Source of the DNA: Cohnella ginsengisoli
Lineage (GTDB): Bacteria > Bacillota > Bacilli > Paenibacillales > Paenibacillaceae
Direction: 5' to 3'
NCBI RefSeq assembly: GCF_029525555.1
Contig: NZ_JAPDHZ010000006.1
Location: forward strand, 310,001-374,000
Length of the DNA stretch: 64,000 nucleotides
Below the pieces are notes generated by a model. That model was not told where the DNA came from. It ran no database searches and saw only the letters and a program-made list of their open reading frames with translations. Positions 1 through 10,458 of the stretch are shown here, one piece after another; position 1 is the stretch's first letter, and each line of letters begins with the position of its first letter. A program made the translations under genes and the position numbers.

Positions 1-41
1 TATAATTGCCGGTAAGGACACAGTCAAGGAAGGGATGCATC

Positions 42-947
42 GTGGAGCTTGATGCCGCGTACCGGACGTACAGACCGCTGCTTCTATCTCTCGCGTATCG
101 CATGCTGGGCTCGGTCGCGCAGGCCGAGGATCTCGTCCAGGATGCCTTCGTCACGGTTCAGCAGCAGGATACGGGCCAAGGAGGAGGACCGATCCTCAAT
201 TTAAAGGCGTATTTGTGCAAAATCGTCACGAATCGCTGTCTCGACGCCCTGAAGTCCGCACGCCGGAAAAGGGAGGTCTACGTCGGACCGTGGCTGCCCG
301 AGCCGCTCGTAGAGAATTATTCGGTGGGCCAAGGCTCCCCGGCTGGACATGACCCGCTCCAAACGGTCGTGCTTCAGGATACGATATCTTACGCCTTCCT
401 CGTTCTGCTCGACCGGTTAACGCCGATCGAACGCGCGGTGTTCATTCTCCGCGAAGCCTTCGAGTACGACTATCGCGACATCGCGGACTTCGTGGGCAAG
501 ACGGAGATCGGATGCCGCAAAATTTATAGCCGTCTCAAGCGCAAAATCCAGGAAGAGCCGATCTCCGAGCCGGTCCCCAGCGATAGGGGCGAACAGCTCG
601 TGCTCCGTTTTCTCCATGCGACGGCTTCGGGCGACATGAAGGGGCTTCTGGCGATGCTCGCCGACGACATCGTGCTGTACAGCGACGGCGGCGGCAAGGT
701 TATGGCCGCGGTCAGGCCGATTACGTCGAGCCCGCGCGTCCTGGCGTTCATTCAGGGACTCGTGTCGAAGGGCCACGGCCAGGGAGAAGTGCGTCTCGTC
801 AAGATCAATGGGCAGCTCGGCTTCTGGCTGACCAGCCCGCTTGAGCCGTTTCCGACGCTCGTCAGCCTGGCGTTCAAGGGCGATCGCGTCCGGGAGATGT
901 ACCTCCTGCGCAATCCGGATAAGCTGAAGCATCTGAACCTGGGATAA
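42..947 (+). CDS. ECF41-type RNA polymerase sigma factor with SnoaL-like C-terminal domain
   Basis: Extracytoplasmic-function sigma factor of about 301 residues. Region 2 lies near residues 8-75 (AYRMLGS, AEDLVQDAF) and region 4, a helix-turn-helix, near 115-170 (LTPIERAVFILREAF, then KIYSRLKRKI). A further ~120 residues form a SnoaL/NTF2-like domain ending in NPDKL, a signature of the ECF41 (SigJ-like) group, where this domain controls sigma activity in place of an anti-sigma factor. I chose the GTG at 42 because AAGGAAGG lies about 7 bases upstream; the open frame runs back to a TTG at 6 with no such site. ECF41 genes usually sit beside a COE-type gene (carboxymuconolactone decarboxylase, oxidoreductase or epimerase). 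None is visible downstream, though one could lie upstream of the window. Confidence 0.88.
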   Translation: MELDAAYRTYRPLLLSLAYRMLGSVAQAEDLVQDAFVTVQQQDTGQGGGPILNLKAYLCKIVTNRCLDALKSARRKREVYVGPWLPEPLVENYSVGQGSPAGHDPLQTVVLQDTISYAFLVLLDRLTPIERAVFILREAFEYDYRDIADFVGKTEIGCRKIYSRLKRKIQEEPISEPVPSDRGEQLVLRFLHATASGDMKGLLAMLADDIVLYSDGGGKVMAAVRPITSSPRVLAFIQGLVSKGHGQGEVRLVKINGQLGFWLTSPLEPFPTLVSLAFKGDRVREMYLLRNPDKLKHLNLG

Positions 948-1059
948 CGGTAGGCGGGGCGCGTTCAACATTCAGCGAACGATCAGCCAAGGCTCATCTT
1001 CTATTAAGTTGTCCCGAGTATGATCGGGATAACTTCTCAAGAGATGGGACGAGGATGAG

Positions 1060-2074
1060 ATGAAAAAGCAATTTTTTAAATTTGCGTTGGATTTGCTCAT
1101 GGCGGTCACCTTTGTGCTGCTGTTCAACGATAGAGTGCTCGGAGGCTTGTCCTTTCACGAGATGGCCGGTCTCGGTATCGGGGTTGCCTTTATCGTGCAC
1201 GTCCTGTTGAACGCAGGCTGGGTCAAACGCGTCACGACGAAGATGCTCGACCGCAAGCTGCCCTGGAAAACGAGATTCGAGTACGGACTGAACCTGCTGC
1301 TCTTGATTTCCATGACGTTCATCATCGTTAGCGGGATCGTCATCTCCCGCATCGTCTTTCCGCAAGTCGCGGTCGGCAACGAGATGTGGTTCAAGGTGAC
1401 GCATATCAGCGTGTCGTTCCTGGTCCTCGCGATCGTCGGCGTTCACGTCGGGCTCCACTGGAATTGGGTCATGAACATGGTCAAAAAAGATGGCCGGCCG
1501 CAGCTCTTCGTCCCGCGCGTTCGGCGTCGCGCTCAAGCTGGCGATGGTCGCCGTCTTGGCGTTCGGTATTTACGAGATGACCCAGACGAGCTACGTCCAG
1601 CGTCTGTCCAGCGTCGGTTCGGCGTTCGGCAGCGCCTCCGTGCAGGGCGGTCCAGGCGGCATGGAGAAGGGATTCGGCATGGAAGGAAGAGGCGACCGGG
1701 GTTTTCGGCCGGACGCGGATGGCATGACGGACAACGCGGGCAACCCCAGCGCCGACAAAGGCGTCAATGGCGATAGCACTGATGGCAGCAGCAGCGCCGG
1801 CACCGGCAACATCGACGGCAATAACAGCGCCGGTACCGGCAGCTTCGACGGCACGAGCGGCATGACGGCGCCGCAAGCCTTCCGCGGCGGCCGTCCCGGC
1901 GAGGGCGGACGGGAGGGCGGACGCGGCGAGAGCGCGAACCCGCTGAACGTGCTGGCGACCTACCTGGGCATGATGGGCGTATTCGTCATCCTCGCCCACT
2001 ACCTGAACAAGCTGATCCCCCGCAAAAAGCCGGCGCGGCCGCGGGCGAAGCCGAGTCCGACCGCCGAATCCTGA
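1060..2074 (+). CDS. DUF4405 family membrane protein (frameshifted at 1483-1488)
   Basis: Integral membrane protein. The N-terminal part has several hydrophobic helices with histidines placed as in cytochrome b561-like DUF4405 proteins (HEMAGLGIGVAFIVH near residue 27; THISVSFLVLAIVGVHVGLHW near 110). A Gly/Asp/Ser/Asn-rich linker follows, then a last membrane helix (YLGMMGVFVILAHYL) and a basic tail. A run of six A at 1483-1488 shifts the frame; with five A, VKK joins MAGRSS and the protein reads through to 2074. The linker holds short Gly/Ser/Thr/Asp repeats (SSAGTGNIDG, NSAGTGSFDG). The role is probably membrane redox or heme binding, but no partner gene is present. The gene follows the ECF41 sigma gene by about 110 bp and could be its target; that is inference. 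Confidence 0.72.
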
Positions 2075-2092
2075 GCCATAGACGCAAGGAGA

Positions 2093-2128
2093 GGCTGTCC
2101 CAAGTCCGATCGGCGACTTGGGGCAGCC
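2093..2128. terminator. Hairpin between convergent genes
   Basis: A 14-bp stem with one mismatch (2093-2106 pairing with 2115-2128) stands between the plus-strand DUF4405 gene and the end of the minus-strand GH2 gene. The T tract is weak (CCTTTA), so termination is likely but not certain. It would serve both converging transcripts. Confidence 0.6.
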
Positions 2129-2232
2129 CCTTTACGTTTATCGGCGCCCGCAATCGGCCGCGCTACCGCGCAAAAATACGCGATAGCGCGGCGGCGCATG
2201 CCTGCTTGCGCAAGACGAATGAAAAGGCGCAA

Positions 2233-5163
2233 CTACAGCAGGTTGCGCAAGTCCGCGACCGACACCTCGACCTGCGGCGCGAACGCGTCGGACCGGACGT
2301 AGCGGGCGAGGCTGGTCAGGAACTGCCGGCCCTCCGGCGTGTCCGCGGCTTGCCCGGCGTCGAGCGCGCAGACGAGCAGGCTGCCGTTCAGAACGCGGCA
2401 TTCGAACAGGAAACCCAGGTTGTGGTTGCGCTCGATGTTGTCGATGGTCCGTACGATCGGCGCGAGCGCCGAAGGGAGATCGTCGAGAATGAAGGACCGG
2501 GAATGCTGGACCAGGCTCCACCAGGGATAGGTCGAATGCGTCTCGCTCGGGAAGTTCGCGAGCGCGGGGTGCTCTCGCTCGATGAGCAGGCCGTGGGTGC
2601 CGACCGGTACCGGCTTGTTCATGCTCTCGGAGATGGAGCGGAACATCGGGTAGCACCAGAAGTCCGTGCAGTACGTACCCTCGATGCTGCGCTTCGCGTC
2701 TTCCGGCTTCAGCAGGAGCAGCACGCGTTCCCCTTGTTCCAGCAGGCGCAGCGTTCCGTCCGACAGCGAATCCGCGACGTGAACGCCCGCAATCGCAGGG
2801 TCCCAATCCGTTTCGCGCGGATAAATCCACAGCTCGTACGTCTTGCGAATGTCCGTCCCTGCGATCTCGAGGCTCAAGACGACCTTGGTCATCGCCGCCA
2901 AGTCAGGCAGCTCGAGACTCAGGTCCGCGATGTCGATATAGGCTTCGCCCGCCTGCGCCGTCGCGTCCGCGCTGCCGGCGGCGAGCACGCGGTCCCCGGC
3001 CGCCAGCTCCCAGCGGAGCTCGATGCGGTCGAGCGGCGCCCGCCGGTAGTAGGCAAGCTCGACATGCGCGTCGAAGCGCTCCCCTGCGGTATAGTTGTAC
3101 TTGTCGAACCGCGCGAGCAGCACCGCATCGGAGCAGTAGCTGCGCCATTCCTCTGGCGCCACGAGCCCCTTGCTGTCCATGAAGGCGTCGAGGATGCCGA
3201 CGAGCGCCGTGCCTTGGCCGCTGAAGTCCTGCAGGTCGAGCAGTTGGAAGCCGGCGAGCCGCCGCGAGCGGAAAGCGGCCTCGAGCTCTTCTTTGTAGCA
3301 GGCCACGGCCAGCCGTCCCGAAGCCTCGAAGTACCGGTTAGCCAGATGCCCCAGCCCTTTGGCCTCCAGCCGTTCCCTGAACGTTTCCAGGTTGCGCGCC
3401 TTCAGCGAGCCCGTGTACTTGGCGATCTCGTCGTAGCGCGGATACATCGCGTACTGCCCGATCTCGTGCGAGACGACGGGGATTTTCGGCACGAGCGCTT
3501 CGCCCGCGGCATCCGCCTGCACGGTCTTGGTGCCCGTGCCGAACTGGATCTGGATGGCTCCTTCGCCCTTGCCGTCTTTGTCGGCCCCGCTGCCCGTGCC
3601 CGCGTTCGCCCGTTCGCCGCTCGCCGGCGGCACGATCTGCGCGTCGTAGTCCTTGCGCGTGCCGGGCCGGTCCGTCTGGACGTGGCCGAGCGGCGCGTCG
3701 CACATCGCGTACGAGCCGCGGAACAGGCGGTTCCGCGCGAACCGGACGCCGACGTAGAAGTCGTCGTTCGGCAAGATGGCCGGCGCGAACTGAAAGTTGT
3801 TGCAGCCCTGCGCGTATAGATGGCGGTCGTCATGGGCTTTGTAGGCTGCCAGGATCGCATCCAGCCGAGCTTTGCTCCCCCAGAGCTCGTTGCCGAGCGA
3901 CATCATGACGAACGACGGATGATTGCCGAAGGCGTCCAGCATGGCGAAGCCTTCGCGGACGAGATAGTCCTGCTGCGCCTGGTCGTGATTCGCGTCGCCT
4001 TCGTCCGTGACGGTGCCCCAGAACGGCAGCTCCGGCTCCATGAAGATGCCGAGCCGGTCGGCTGCCTCGAACGCGGCTTCCGGCGGGCAGCACGTATGGA
4101 AGCGATAGTGGTTGATCCCGTAGGACTTGGCGATGCCCAGAATGCGCAGCCATTCGTCGACGGAGGTCGGCGCGAAGCCGGTCAGCGGAAAAATAAGGCC
4201 GTCGTGCTTGCCCCGCAAAAACGTGCGGACCCCGTTGATCGCGAACTTGTCCCCGTCCGCCTTGAACTCGCGCAGCCCTGCGACGATCTCGCGCGCGTCC
4301 AGCGTCTCGCCGTTCGCGTCCAGCAGTCGGACGGAGAGAAGATATAGATAAGGCTCCGCATCGCTCCACAGCCGGGCGTCATCGCTAAGCGCGTATCGGA
4401 CGGAGGCAGAGGAGGTCAAGAAGGCGTTTTCGCCGTCGTCACTGCTGCCGCCGCTACTGCCGCCGTCGCTGCTGCCATCGCTGCCGCTACCGTCGTCACT
4501 GCCGCCGCCGCCACCGTCCAAGTCGTAAATCCGCTCCGCAGCGGCATGGCCGTGCCCGTTGAAGCCGGCCGCCGAGACCGCGAGCCGCGTCGCGCCGCGG
4601 CCGACCCAATCCGCGCGCACGACGAACGACCGATCCGCGACGTCCGGATACACCTGAACGTCGCGCAGATGCGTCGCCGCCGCAAGCCGCAGCTCGATCC
4701 GGCCGGTGATCCCGTTCCAGTTGGTCTGCGTATCCGGCGACGTCAGATGGCCGCCCTTGGTCGGATAGTCCGTGTTGTCGACGCGGACCGTAAGCGTATG
4801 CCTGCCCGGCCCAAGCAAGCCTGTCAGTTCGTACAAGTGCGGCGTGCCGAGACTGTCGCGCCCGCCCGCCTCCCGGCCGTCGATCCACACGGTCGTCATC
4901 CGCGTCCGTTCGAGGTACAGGAAGACCGAGCCGCCGGCAGCCGTCTCGGGAACGTCCACCTCCCGCGAGAACCAGGCCCAGCCCTCGAACTTGTATTCGT
5001 CCGTCAGATGGCCCGTTTCGACCGCTTCGTTCCGCGGCCCTTTTCGCGCGTGGGAGGTTGTGCCCGGGAGTATCATCGTATCCTCGAACGGCAGCCGCAG
5101 CCCGCTTTTTCCCGCATCCAGTTGGACGTTCCATGACCCGGACAGGTCGATTGTCGTTAACAA
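2233..5163 (-). CDS. Glycoside hydrolase family 2 protein (beta-galactosidase/glucuronidase type)
   Basis: About 976-residue cytoplasmic GH2 enzyme without a signal peptide. The N-terminal jelly-roll domain (FSREVDVP, YLERTRMTTVWIDG) is followed by a beta-sandwich and a TIM barrel. Family motifs are visible: NHYRFHTCCPPEAAFEAADR, then GNELWG with the acid/base Glu near residue 432, and VSHEIGQYAMYPR, whose Glu is the likely nucleophile. A Gly/Ser/Asp-rich insert encoded at about 4433-4530 interrupts the second domain. The start is TTG at 5163, preceded by AGAGGTGA at good spacing. It is the last gene of the minus-strand operon running from 12253, so it probably cleaves the oligosaccharide imported by that transporter. 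Substrate cannot be fixed from sequence. Confidence 0.88.
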   Translation of the reverse strand: MLTTIDLSGSWNVQLDAGKSGLRLPFEDTMILPGTTSHARKGPRNEAVETGHLTDEYKFEGWAWFSREVDVPETAAGGSVFLYLERTRMTTVWIDGREAGGRDSLGTPHLYELTGLLGPGRHTLTVRVDNTDYPTKGGHLTSPDTQTNWNGITGRIELRLAAATHLRDVQVYPDVADRSFVVRADWVGRGATRLAVSAAGFNGHGHAAAERIYDLDGGGGGSDDGSGSDGSSDGGSSGGSSDDGENAFLTSSASVRYALSDDARLWSDAEPYLYLLSVRLLDANGETLDAREIVAGLREFKADGDKFAINGVRTFLRGKHDGLIFPLTGFAPTSVDEWLRILGIAKSYGINHYRFHTCCPPEAAFEAADRLGIFMEPELPFWGTVTDEGDANHDQAQQDYLVREGFAMLDAFGNHPSFVMMSLGNELWGSKARLDAILAAYKAHDDRHLYAQGCNNFQFAPAILPNDDFYVGVRFARNRLFRGSYAMCDAPLGHVQTDRPGTRKDYDAQIVPPASGERANAGTGSGADKDGKGEGAIQIQFGTGTKTVQADAAGEALVPKIPVVSHEIGQYAMYPRYDEIAKYTGSLKARNLETFRERLEAKGLGHLANRYFEASGRLAVACYKEELEAAFRSRRLAGFQLLDLQDFSGQGTALVGILDAFMDSKGLVAPEEWRSYCSDAVLLARFDKYNYTAGERFDAHVELAYYRRAPLDRIELRWELAAGDRVLAAGSADATAQAGEAYIDIADLSLELPDLAAMTKVVLSLEIAGTDIRKTYELWIYPRETDWDPAIAGVHVADSLSDGTLRLLEQGERVLLLLKPEDAKRSIEGTYCTDFWCYPMFRSISESMNKPVPVGTHGLLIEREHPALANFPSETHSTYPWWSLVQHSRSFILDDLPSALAPIVRTIDNIERNHNLGFLFECRVLNGSLLVCALDAGQAADTPEGRQFLTSLARYVRSDAFAPQVEVSVADLRNLL
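4433..4530. repeat. Gly/Ser/Asp codon repeat inside the GH2 gene
   Basis: A low-complexity stretch of repeated GCC/GCT/ACT triplets on the plus strand, read as Gly, Ser and Asp on the minus strand. It inserts about 30 flexible residues between beta strands. It keeps frame, so it may be a replication-slippage insertion in a surface loop. Confidence 0.7.
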
Positions 5164-5180
5164 GCGATCACCTCTGCTGA

Positions 5181-6792
5181 TTATTTGGCATAGTCGCGAT
5201 ATTCCTGGGGCGTCTGCCCTACGACCTTTTTGAATAAGTACGTGAAGTACGCTGCGGTCTGGAAGCCGACCTGCGCGGCGACTTCGTAAATCTTGACGTT
5301 CGGGTCCCGCAAGAGTTCCTTCGCCCGTGTCATGCGCGCGTCCTGGACATAATCCGAGATCGTACGGCCGGTCTCCTTCTTGAACAGGACGCTAAGGTAG
5401 CTCGCGTTCAGATGGAACTGCTCCGCCAGCTGCTTGACCGTCATCGGGTCCTGCAGATGCGCCGCGATATAGTCCGCGATCCTGCGGATCAGATTGTGCT
5501 GCGGCGCGGCGTCCTCGCGCTTGATCGACCGGCTGAACCGCGCCATGTAGTCGAGTACCGCCTCCCGCACCTCGTCCGCGCCCGTACAGTCGATCAGCCG
5601 CTGCCAGACGAGGATGTTGGCGTTGTCCGGGCCGTCGTCCTTGCCGGAGCCGATCTTCGCCAGCTCGCTGATGATCCCCATACCGAACGCCTGCAAGTAC
5701 GAGAAGGACACGGGCTGTCGCGCCAGCAGCCGCTCGAACGCCAGGTCGAACATGACGCGCGCCTGGTCGTCCTCGCCCCGCTCGAGCAGCCGGATGATCT
5801 CCGGCACTTCTTCTTCCTTGAGCAGGTAATCGCGGTATTCCTCCGCCTCGGCCCGGTCGAAGTAGAGGATGCGGCCCCCGCCGCCCAGGCGGGCCTTGGC
5901 CAGCATATGCTTCGCTTCCTTGTACAGCGGCGGGACTTCCTCCCAGCCGTCGCCATCCCGGCTGACGCCGATCGTGACCGACGCGTCGTACTGCTCGCGG
6001 ATGATCTCCTGCATGAACTGGAGCTGCTTCTCCATGCCGGCCCGGTCGACGGGCATCGCGTTCAGATGAACGACCGCCGTCTCGCTCGCGCCCGTCTTGC
6101 CGACGTACGTCCCTTCCCAGCCGGCCAGCCCGATTTTAACGGCCTTCCACAGACCGTCCGCGAGCAGGATCCGCTGCCGCGCATCGGCAGCCGCGCCCCG
6201 CTCCTGGCGATCGAACTTGAAGAGGATGAGCCGAATGTGACGCACCGTCTCGGGGGAGATCCAGCAGCCGTCGCCAGGAATCCATCAGCTCCGCGTCTTC
6301 GGAGCGCCCCTCGATCAGATCGTTCACGAACCGGTCCTGCAGCACGTCGAGGCTGCCGGTGAGCTTGTCCTGGAGCGCCCGGGTCTCCCGTTCGATCTGC
6401 TCGCGCTTCTCGATCGCCGTGCGGAAGGCGGCCAGCTTCTCCTCGATCTCCTCCGTGCGGATCGGCTTGAGCACATACGCCTTGGCGCCCAGATGAATGG
6501 CCTCCTGTACGAATTCGAACTCGTCGAAGCCGCTGATCATGAGCGTGTGGAGCGACTGGAGCTTCGGATAGTCCGACCTGCACTTGGCGAGCAGCTCGAT
6601 CCCGGTCATGCCGGGCATCGAGACGTCCGTGATCAGCACGTCGACGTCCGCATCGGCCAGGATCTCGAGCGCTTCCTCGCCGGATTCGGCGGTCAGCGGC
6701 GGCGCGTAGCCGAGCCGCTCCCAGCCGACGTGGCGCACGAGTCCCTGGATATGCAGCGGCTCGTCGTCCACGATCAATGCCTGTATCATCAT
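5181..6792 (-). CDS. YesN-type response regulator with AraC output domain (frameshifted at 6252-6256)
   Basis: Two-component response regulator of about 535 residues. The receiver domain at residues 1-120 has acidic pocket IVDDEP, phospho-acceptor Asp in VLITDVSMPG and the KPI lysine motif. A middle region follows, then a C-terminal AraC/XylS double helix-turn-helix over the last 100 residues (NASYLSVLFKKETGRTISDY, AAQVGFQTAAYFTYLFKK). A run of five G at 6252-6256 splits it; with four, LDLPE joins TVRHIRLILFKF in one frame. The start overlaps the histidine-kinase stop by 4 bp. It probably activates the adjacent binding protein/permease/GH2 operon in response to extracellular sugar, as known YesM/YesN pairs do. 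Confidence 0.88.
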
Positions 6793-8579
6793 CCTTCACC
6801 TCGCTTCAATTCGGGCCGTTCCTCGCAGACGGGAATCAGGATCGAGACGGACGTTCCTTCGTCAGGGGCGCTATCAATATCGAGGCGGCCCTCCTCGCCG
6901 AAGTACAGGCGCAGCCGCTCGCGGATGTTGTTCATCCCGAATCCGTTGTTCGTGCCTTCGTAGTCGCCGGCGCGCACCCGCTCCAGCACGTCTGCCGTCA
7001 TGCCTTTCCCGTTGTCCTGGACGAGGAAGCGAACGGACTGTCCTTCGCGCCGGACGGCGATGTGGATGAGCGCGCCCGGACGCTTCGTGATGCCGCCGTG
7101 CAGATAGCCATTCTCGACGATCGGCTGCAGCAGCAGCTTGATCGTATACAGCTCGAGCGCATCCTCGTCGATCTCCCAAGCCACCTGGACGCGGTCCGGG
7201 TAGCGCAGCTGCTGAATCTCCAGGTACGCCTTGAGATGTCCGACTTCGTCGCGGATGCGCGTCACGTTCACGCGGTTGTTAAGCGCCAGCCGGTAAAAGG
7301 TCGTCAGCGCGTCGATCGTCCGCAATTGCGTCTCGTCCTGCAGGTCCATCGCGCGCCAGCGGATCAGGCTCAGCGAGTTGTAGATAAAGTGAGGATTGAT
7401 CTGCGCCTGCAGCGCCTTGAACGACTGCTCCCGCTCCTTGAGGTTCGCTTGCGTGTTTTCCTCGACCAGCCGGCCGAGCCGGCCCGACATCGAGTTGAAC
7501 AGCACCTCGAGCTCGCCGAGCTCGTCGCGGTCCCTGTTCTTGACGGTGACCTCGAACACCCCCTGCGAGATGTCCGTCATGCGGCTGCCGAGCTTGCGGA
7601 TGCGCCAGACGACGTTCTTGACGACGGCGGTGATCAGGAAGACGGACAGCAGCAGGAAGAAGGCGATGCCGACGCCGACCGCGTAGTAGATTCGCTTGGA
7701 CTGCTTTTCCAACTGTTCGATATGCACGAGCGCGGCGACCGACCAGCCGCCGGCGATCCGCTGCACGATCAGCACCTTGCCGGCGATGGCGTCGTTCACC
7801 TGGTTCGCATGACCCCAGTAGCGGTCCAGCGAGGAGGCGGAGAGATCCGCGCCGATCGCGGCGGTCTCGGAGGAGGCGATGATCCGCGCGTCCTGGTCGA
7901 CGATATACAGGTCGCCCGCCCCGTTAAAGGGGTGATCGAGCGGCTCCGCGAACACGTCGTTATAATCGAGGAGCAGGTAGATCGCGCCGTGTGCGCGGCC
8001 GTAGCCGTCCATGATCTTGCGGGACACGACGAGCTTGCGCGCGTCGTCTTGGGCGTTGGTCCAGCTGAGGATGCCCGGATCGCCGATCGTCCGCTCGTAC
8101 CAGTCGCGCTCGGGCATGCCGGCGAGCGTCCGGTCCTCGGGCTTCCACAGCAGCCCGCCGTCCTGCACCAGCGTACCGTTCGTATGATAGATGCGGAAGT
8201 CCTCGATGCCGGGCAAGTATTTGGCGGTGAACAGGAAGGAGCGGTCCACGTACTTCACCGTCTCGAGCTGCTCCGCCATGTCCGCGTAATTCCGGGACAG
8301 CCGGGAGATCAGCTCGCCGTCCGTCGCCGTCCGCGTCGCGAGCAGATCGTAGGTCTGTTTGCGAAAATCGATGCTCTGCGCGGTCTGCCGGACCGCTTCC
8401 TTGATGGTGAGCAGGTAGTTGGACCGCACGTTGTGAAACGTCAGGTAGCCCGCGCCCAGCGCCAGCAGGACGGTGGGGATGAAGACGATCAATCCGTAGA
8501 GAAGGACGATCTTGCCCCGCATATTCATGGACCTGGTCGCCCGAATGATCGATCTCTCCAACGATTGTCCGAACTTCAT
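6789..8579 (-). CDS. YesM-type sensor histidine kinase
   Basis: Membrane sensor kinase of 596 residues. A first transmembrane helix near residues 27-48 (IVLLYGLIVFIPTVLLALG) and a second near 300-322 flank a ~250-residue extracellular sensor domain. A HAMP segment and the LytS/YesM-type kinase domain follow. QINPHFIYNSLSLIRW carries the phospho-accepting His, and VENGYLHG and DNGKGM are the N and G boxes of the ATPase. Partner of the response regulator that overlaps its 3' end. It is co-directional with, and about 80 bp downstream of, the sugar-binding lipoprotein gene. Confidence 0.92.
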   Translation of the reverse strand: MKFGQSLERSIIRATRSMNMRGKIVLLYGLIVFIPTVLLALGAGYLTFHNVRSNYLLTIKEAVRQTAQSIDFRKQTYDLLATRTATDGELISRLSRNYADMAEQLETVKYVDRSFLFTAKYLPGIEDFRIYHTNGTLVQDGGLLWKPEDRTLAGMPERDWYERTIGDPGILSWTNAQDDARKLVVSRKIMDGYGRAHGAIYLLLDYNDVFAEPLDHPFNGAGDLYIVDQDARIIASSETAAIGADLSASSLDRYWGHANQVNDAIAGKVLIVQRIAGGWSVAALVHIEQLEKQSKRIYYAVGVGIAFFLLLSVFLITAVVKNVVWRIRKLGSRMTDISQGVFEVTVKNRDRDELGELEVLFNSMSGRLGRLVEENTQANLKEREQSFKALQAQINPHFIYNSLSLIRWRAMDLQDETQLRTIDALTTFYRLALNNRVNVTRIRDEVGHLKAYLEIQQLRYPDRVQVAWEIDEDALELYTIKLLLQPIVENGYLHGGITKRPGALIHIAVRREGQSVRFLVQDNGKGMTADVLERVRAGDYEGTNNGFGMNNIRERLRLYFGEEGRLDIDSAPDEGTSVSILIPVCEERPELKRGEG

Positions 8580-8628
8580 GCCGTTCCCCCCGTCCCCGAA
8601 TTCACTTCGCGCCTGAATAAAGGCAAAG

Positions 8629-8652
8629 GGAGCACCCCCGAAGGGCTGCTCC
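8629..8652 (-). other. Intercistronic hairpin between binding protein and kinase genes
   Basis: GGAGCA/TGCTCC stem extended by a C/G run, with a short loop, sits 9 bases after the binding-protein stop. No long T tract follows. Such a hairpin would protect the upstream lipoprotein message or attenuate the kinase genes, giving the usual excess of binding protein over regulators. Confidence 0.5.
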
Positions 8653-8660
8653 TGCTTCGT

Positions 8661-10389
8661 TTAAAATTCGCCGTTCGCCGCGACGTCCGCTTTGTACGTC
8701 TCCAGCCATTCGGCCTTCATCTCGCTCCAGTGCGCGCGCTTCTCCAGCGCGTCCCGGAACGCCTTCCAGGTCGACTCGAACTGCGCGTCGTCCTTGGACA
8801 TGAGCAGCTTCGCGCGGTATTCCTTGCGAAGATTCTCGATCTCGGGCGCGTACTTCTCCCAGGTGCCGCCTTCCTTCGGCGTCAGCAGGTCGTAATTGTG
8901 CGCCGCGCGCACGCCGCCCATCTTGCCGACGGCCTCGGTGAACGCCGGCGTCTTGGCCGCGCCGGCTTTGTCGACCTCGCTGTTCCACCACGGATACCAC
9001 TTATTGTTGTAGGAGGAGGTCATGTACAGCTCCGGCGTGACCTTGGCTTTGCGGGCGACGTCGCCCGAGTTGCGGTCGGCCTTATAATTATCGTCGATGT
9101 ATTTCCACTTTCCAAGCGGTTGATCGATCCAGTCCCAATAAAGGCCGGCAGGGCCTTCGTTGATGACCTGCTGCTGCTCCGGCTTCGGCGCCAGCGTATA
9201 ATCGAAGAACTTCAGGATCGCGTCGAGATTTTTCGTCTTTTTTGCTGATGTAGACGTCATAGCCCGGATACGGATTGACGACCTGGTTGGTGCCGACCTG
9301 ATCGACGCCGGGAACCTTAGGGAACGGGATGACCTGATAGTACCAGCCCGGCTCCGTCGGACCGTCGAGCGTCTCCCACAGCGACGTGTCGATATTGAAG
9401 AAGCTGCCCACGTTAAGCGCGACGCGGCCGGACTTGTTCTTCTCCTTGTACCGTTCCTTCTTGTCCGTGACGACTTCGGGATCGATCAGCTTCTCCCGAT
9501 ACAGCTTGTTCATCCACTGGTAGGCGGCCTTGTACTGCGGATCGTCGAACGTAAATACGAAGTCGTCGCCTTTCTTCGCGACGCCCTTGCCGGAAGTCGA
9601 CACGCCGAAGGCGGTCAGGATGGCGTTCTCGTCGTTCCAGCCCGCCGTATCGTTCGTATCCATCAGGAACGACATCGGGAGCAGCGCTTTGCCGGAGGCG
9701 TCCTTCTGCTCGGCGGCCTTCTTCAGGAACGTCTCGACGCCGTCCAGCGTGGACAGGTCTTCGAGCTTCATGCCCGCCTTCTCGACGACGTCCGTGCGCA
9801 CCGTCCAGGCCAGGGAGGACCAGCCCGGCCACGGATCGTTCGGATTCTGGTCGAACCAGGCCGGGATGGACCAGATATGTCCGTCCTTGTCCTTCATCCG
9901 CTCCAGATACTGCTTCGGAATGGAGGCGAGGCCCGGGTATTTGTCCGGCATGTCGAAGTACTGCTCGAGCGACTGGATCTGGTTGGAGCGGCCCATCGCG
10001 CTCTTGACCGTATCGTTGCGGCTGAAAATCGCGGCGTCGTCGAAGCCGCCCGTATTAATATTGAGGTTCAGCGCCGTCAGCGCGTCGCCCTGGGTCGCCT
10101 CGAGCTTCACGTCGACGCCGGGCTCTTTTTCCCGCCAGTACTTCTGCACGAGGCTGTCGTTGTTAATCGTGGCCGTCCAGCCCAGCCACAGCTTGAACGC
10201 GAGCGGATCGCCCGAAGCCTGGCTGGCGGATGCCGTTGCGGATGCGGATGCCTGTGCGGACTGCGTGCCCGCGGCTTCGGAGCCGGCGTTCGCATTGTTG
10301 CCGCCGTTGCCGGAGCAGCCTGCGAGCACGGCGAGCATGGCCGCCAGCGACAGCGCGACCGTTCCCTTGCCCTTCTTGATGGAGCGCAT
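8661..10389 (-). CDS. Extracellular solute-binding lipoprotein of sugar ABC importer (frameshifted at 9238-9243)
   Basis: LplA/YtcQ-like binding protein of about 575 residues. Signal peptide with lipobox LAGC (Cys25), then a Gly/Ala/Ser-rich spacer and the family-1 binding-protein fold (KLWLGWTATINNDSLVQKYW near residue 68). Six T at 9238-9243 break the frame; with five, VYISKK runs into TKNLDAILKFFDY and on to the stop at 8661. It lies downstream of two permease genes of the same transporter and upstream of YesM, so it belongs to one operon. No ATPase gene is in the operon, as is normal for this family, which shares a general MsmX-type ATPase. Confidence 0.88.
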
Positions 10390-10458
10390 TCGATTTCCCC
10401 TATTCTGTGTGGTATTGGTATATGAACATCTTGCGTATACCCGGCGGGAGATACAAGT

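Noticed and set aside
2206..3819. Long plus-strand open frame opposite the GH2 gene
   Set aside because: Arg/Val/Asp-rich shadow of a GC-rich gene with good GH2 motifs on the other strand; no ribosome binding site or domain.
6777..9248. 823-codon plus-strand open frame
   Set aside because: Runs antisense through three separate recognised genes (YesN, YesM, binding protein); composition is typical of antisense shadows in GC-rich DNA.
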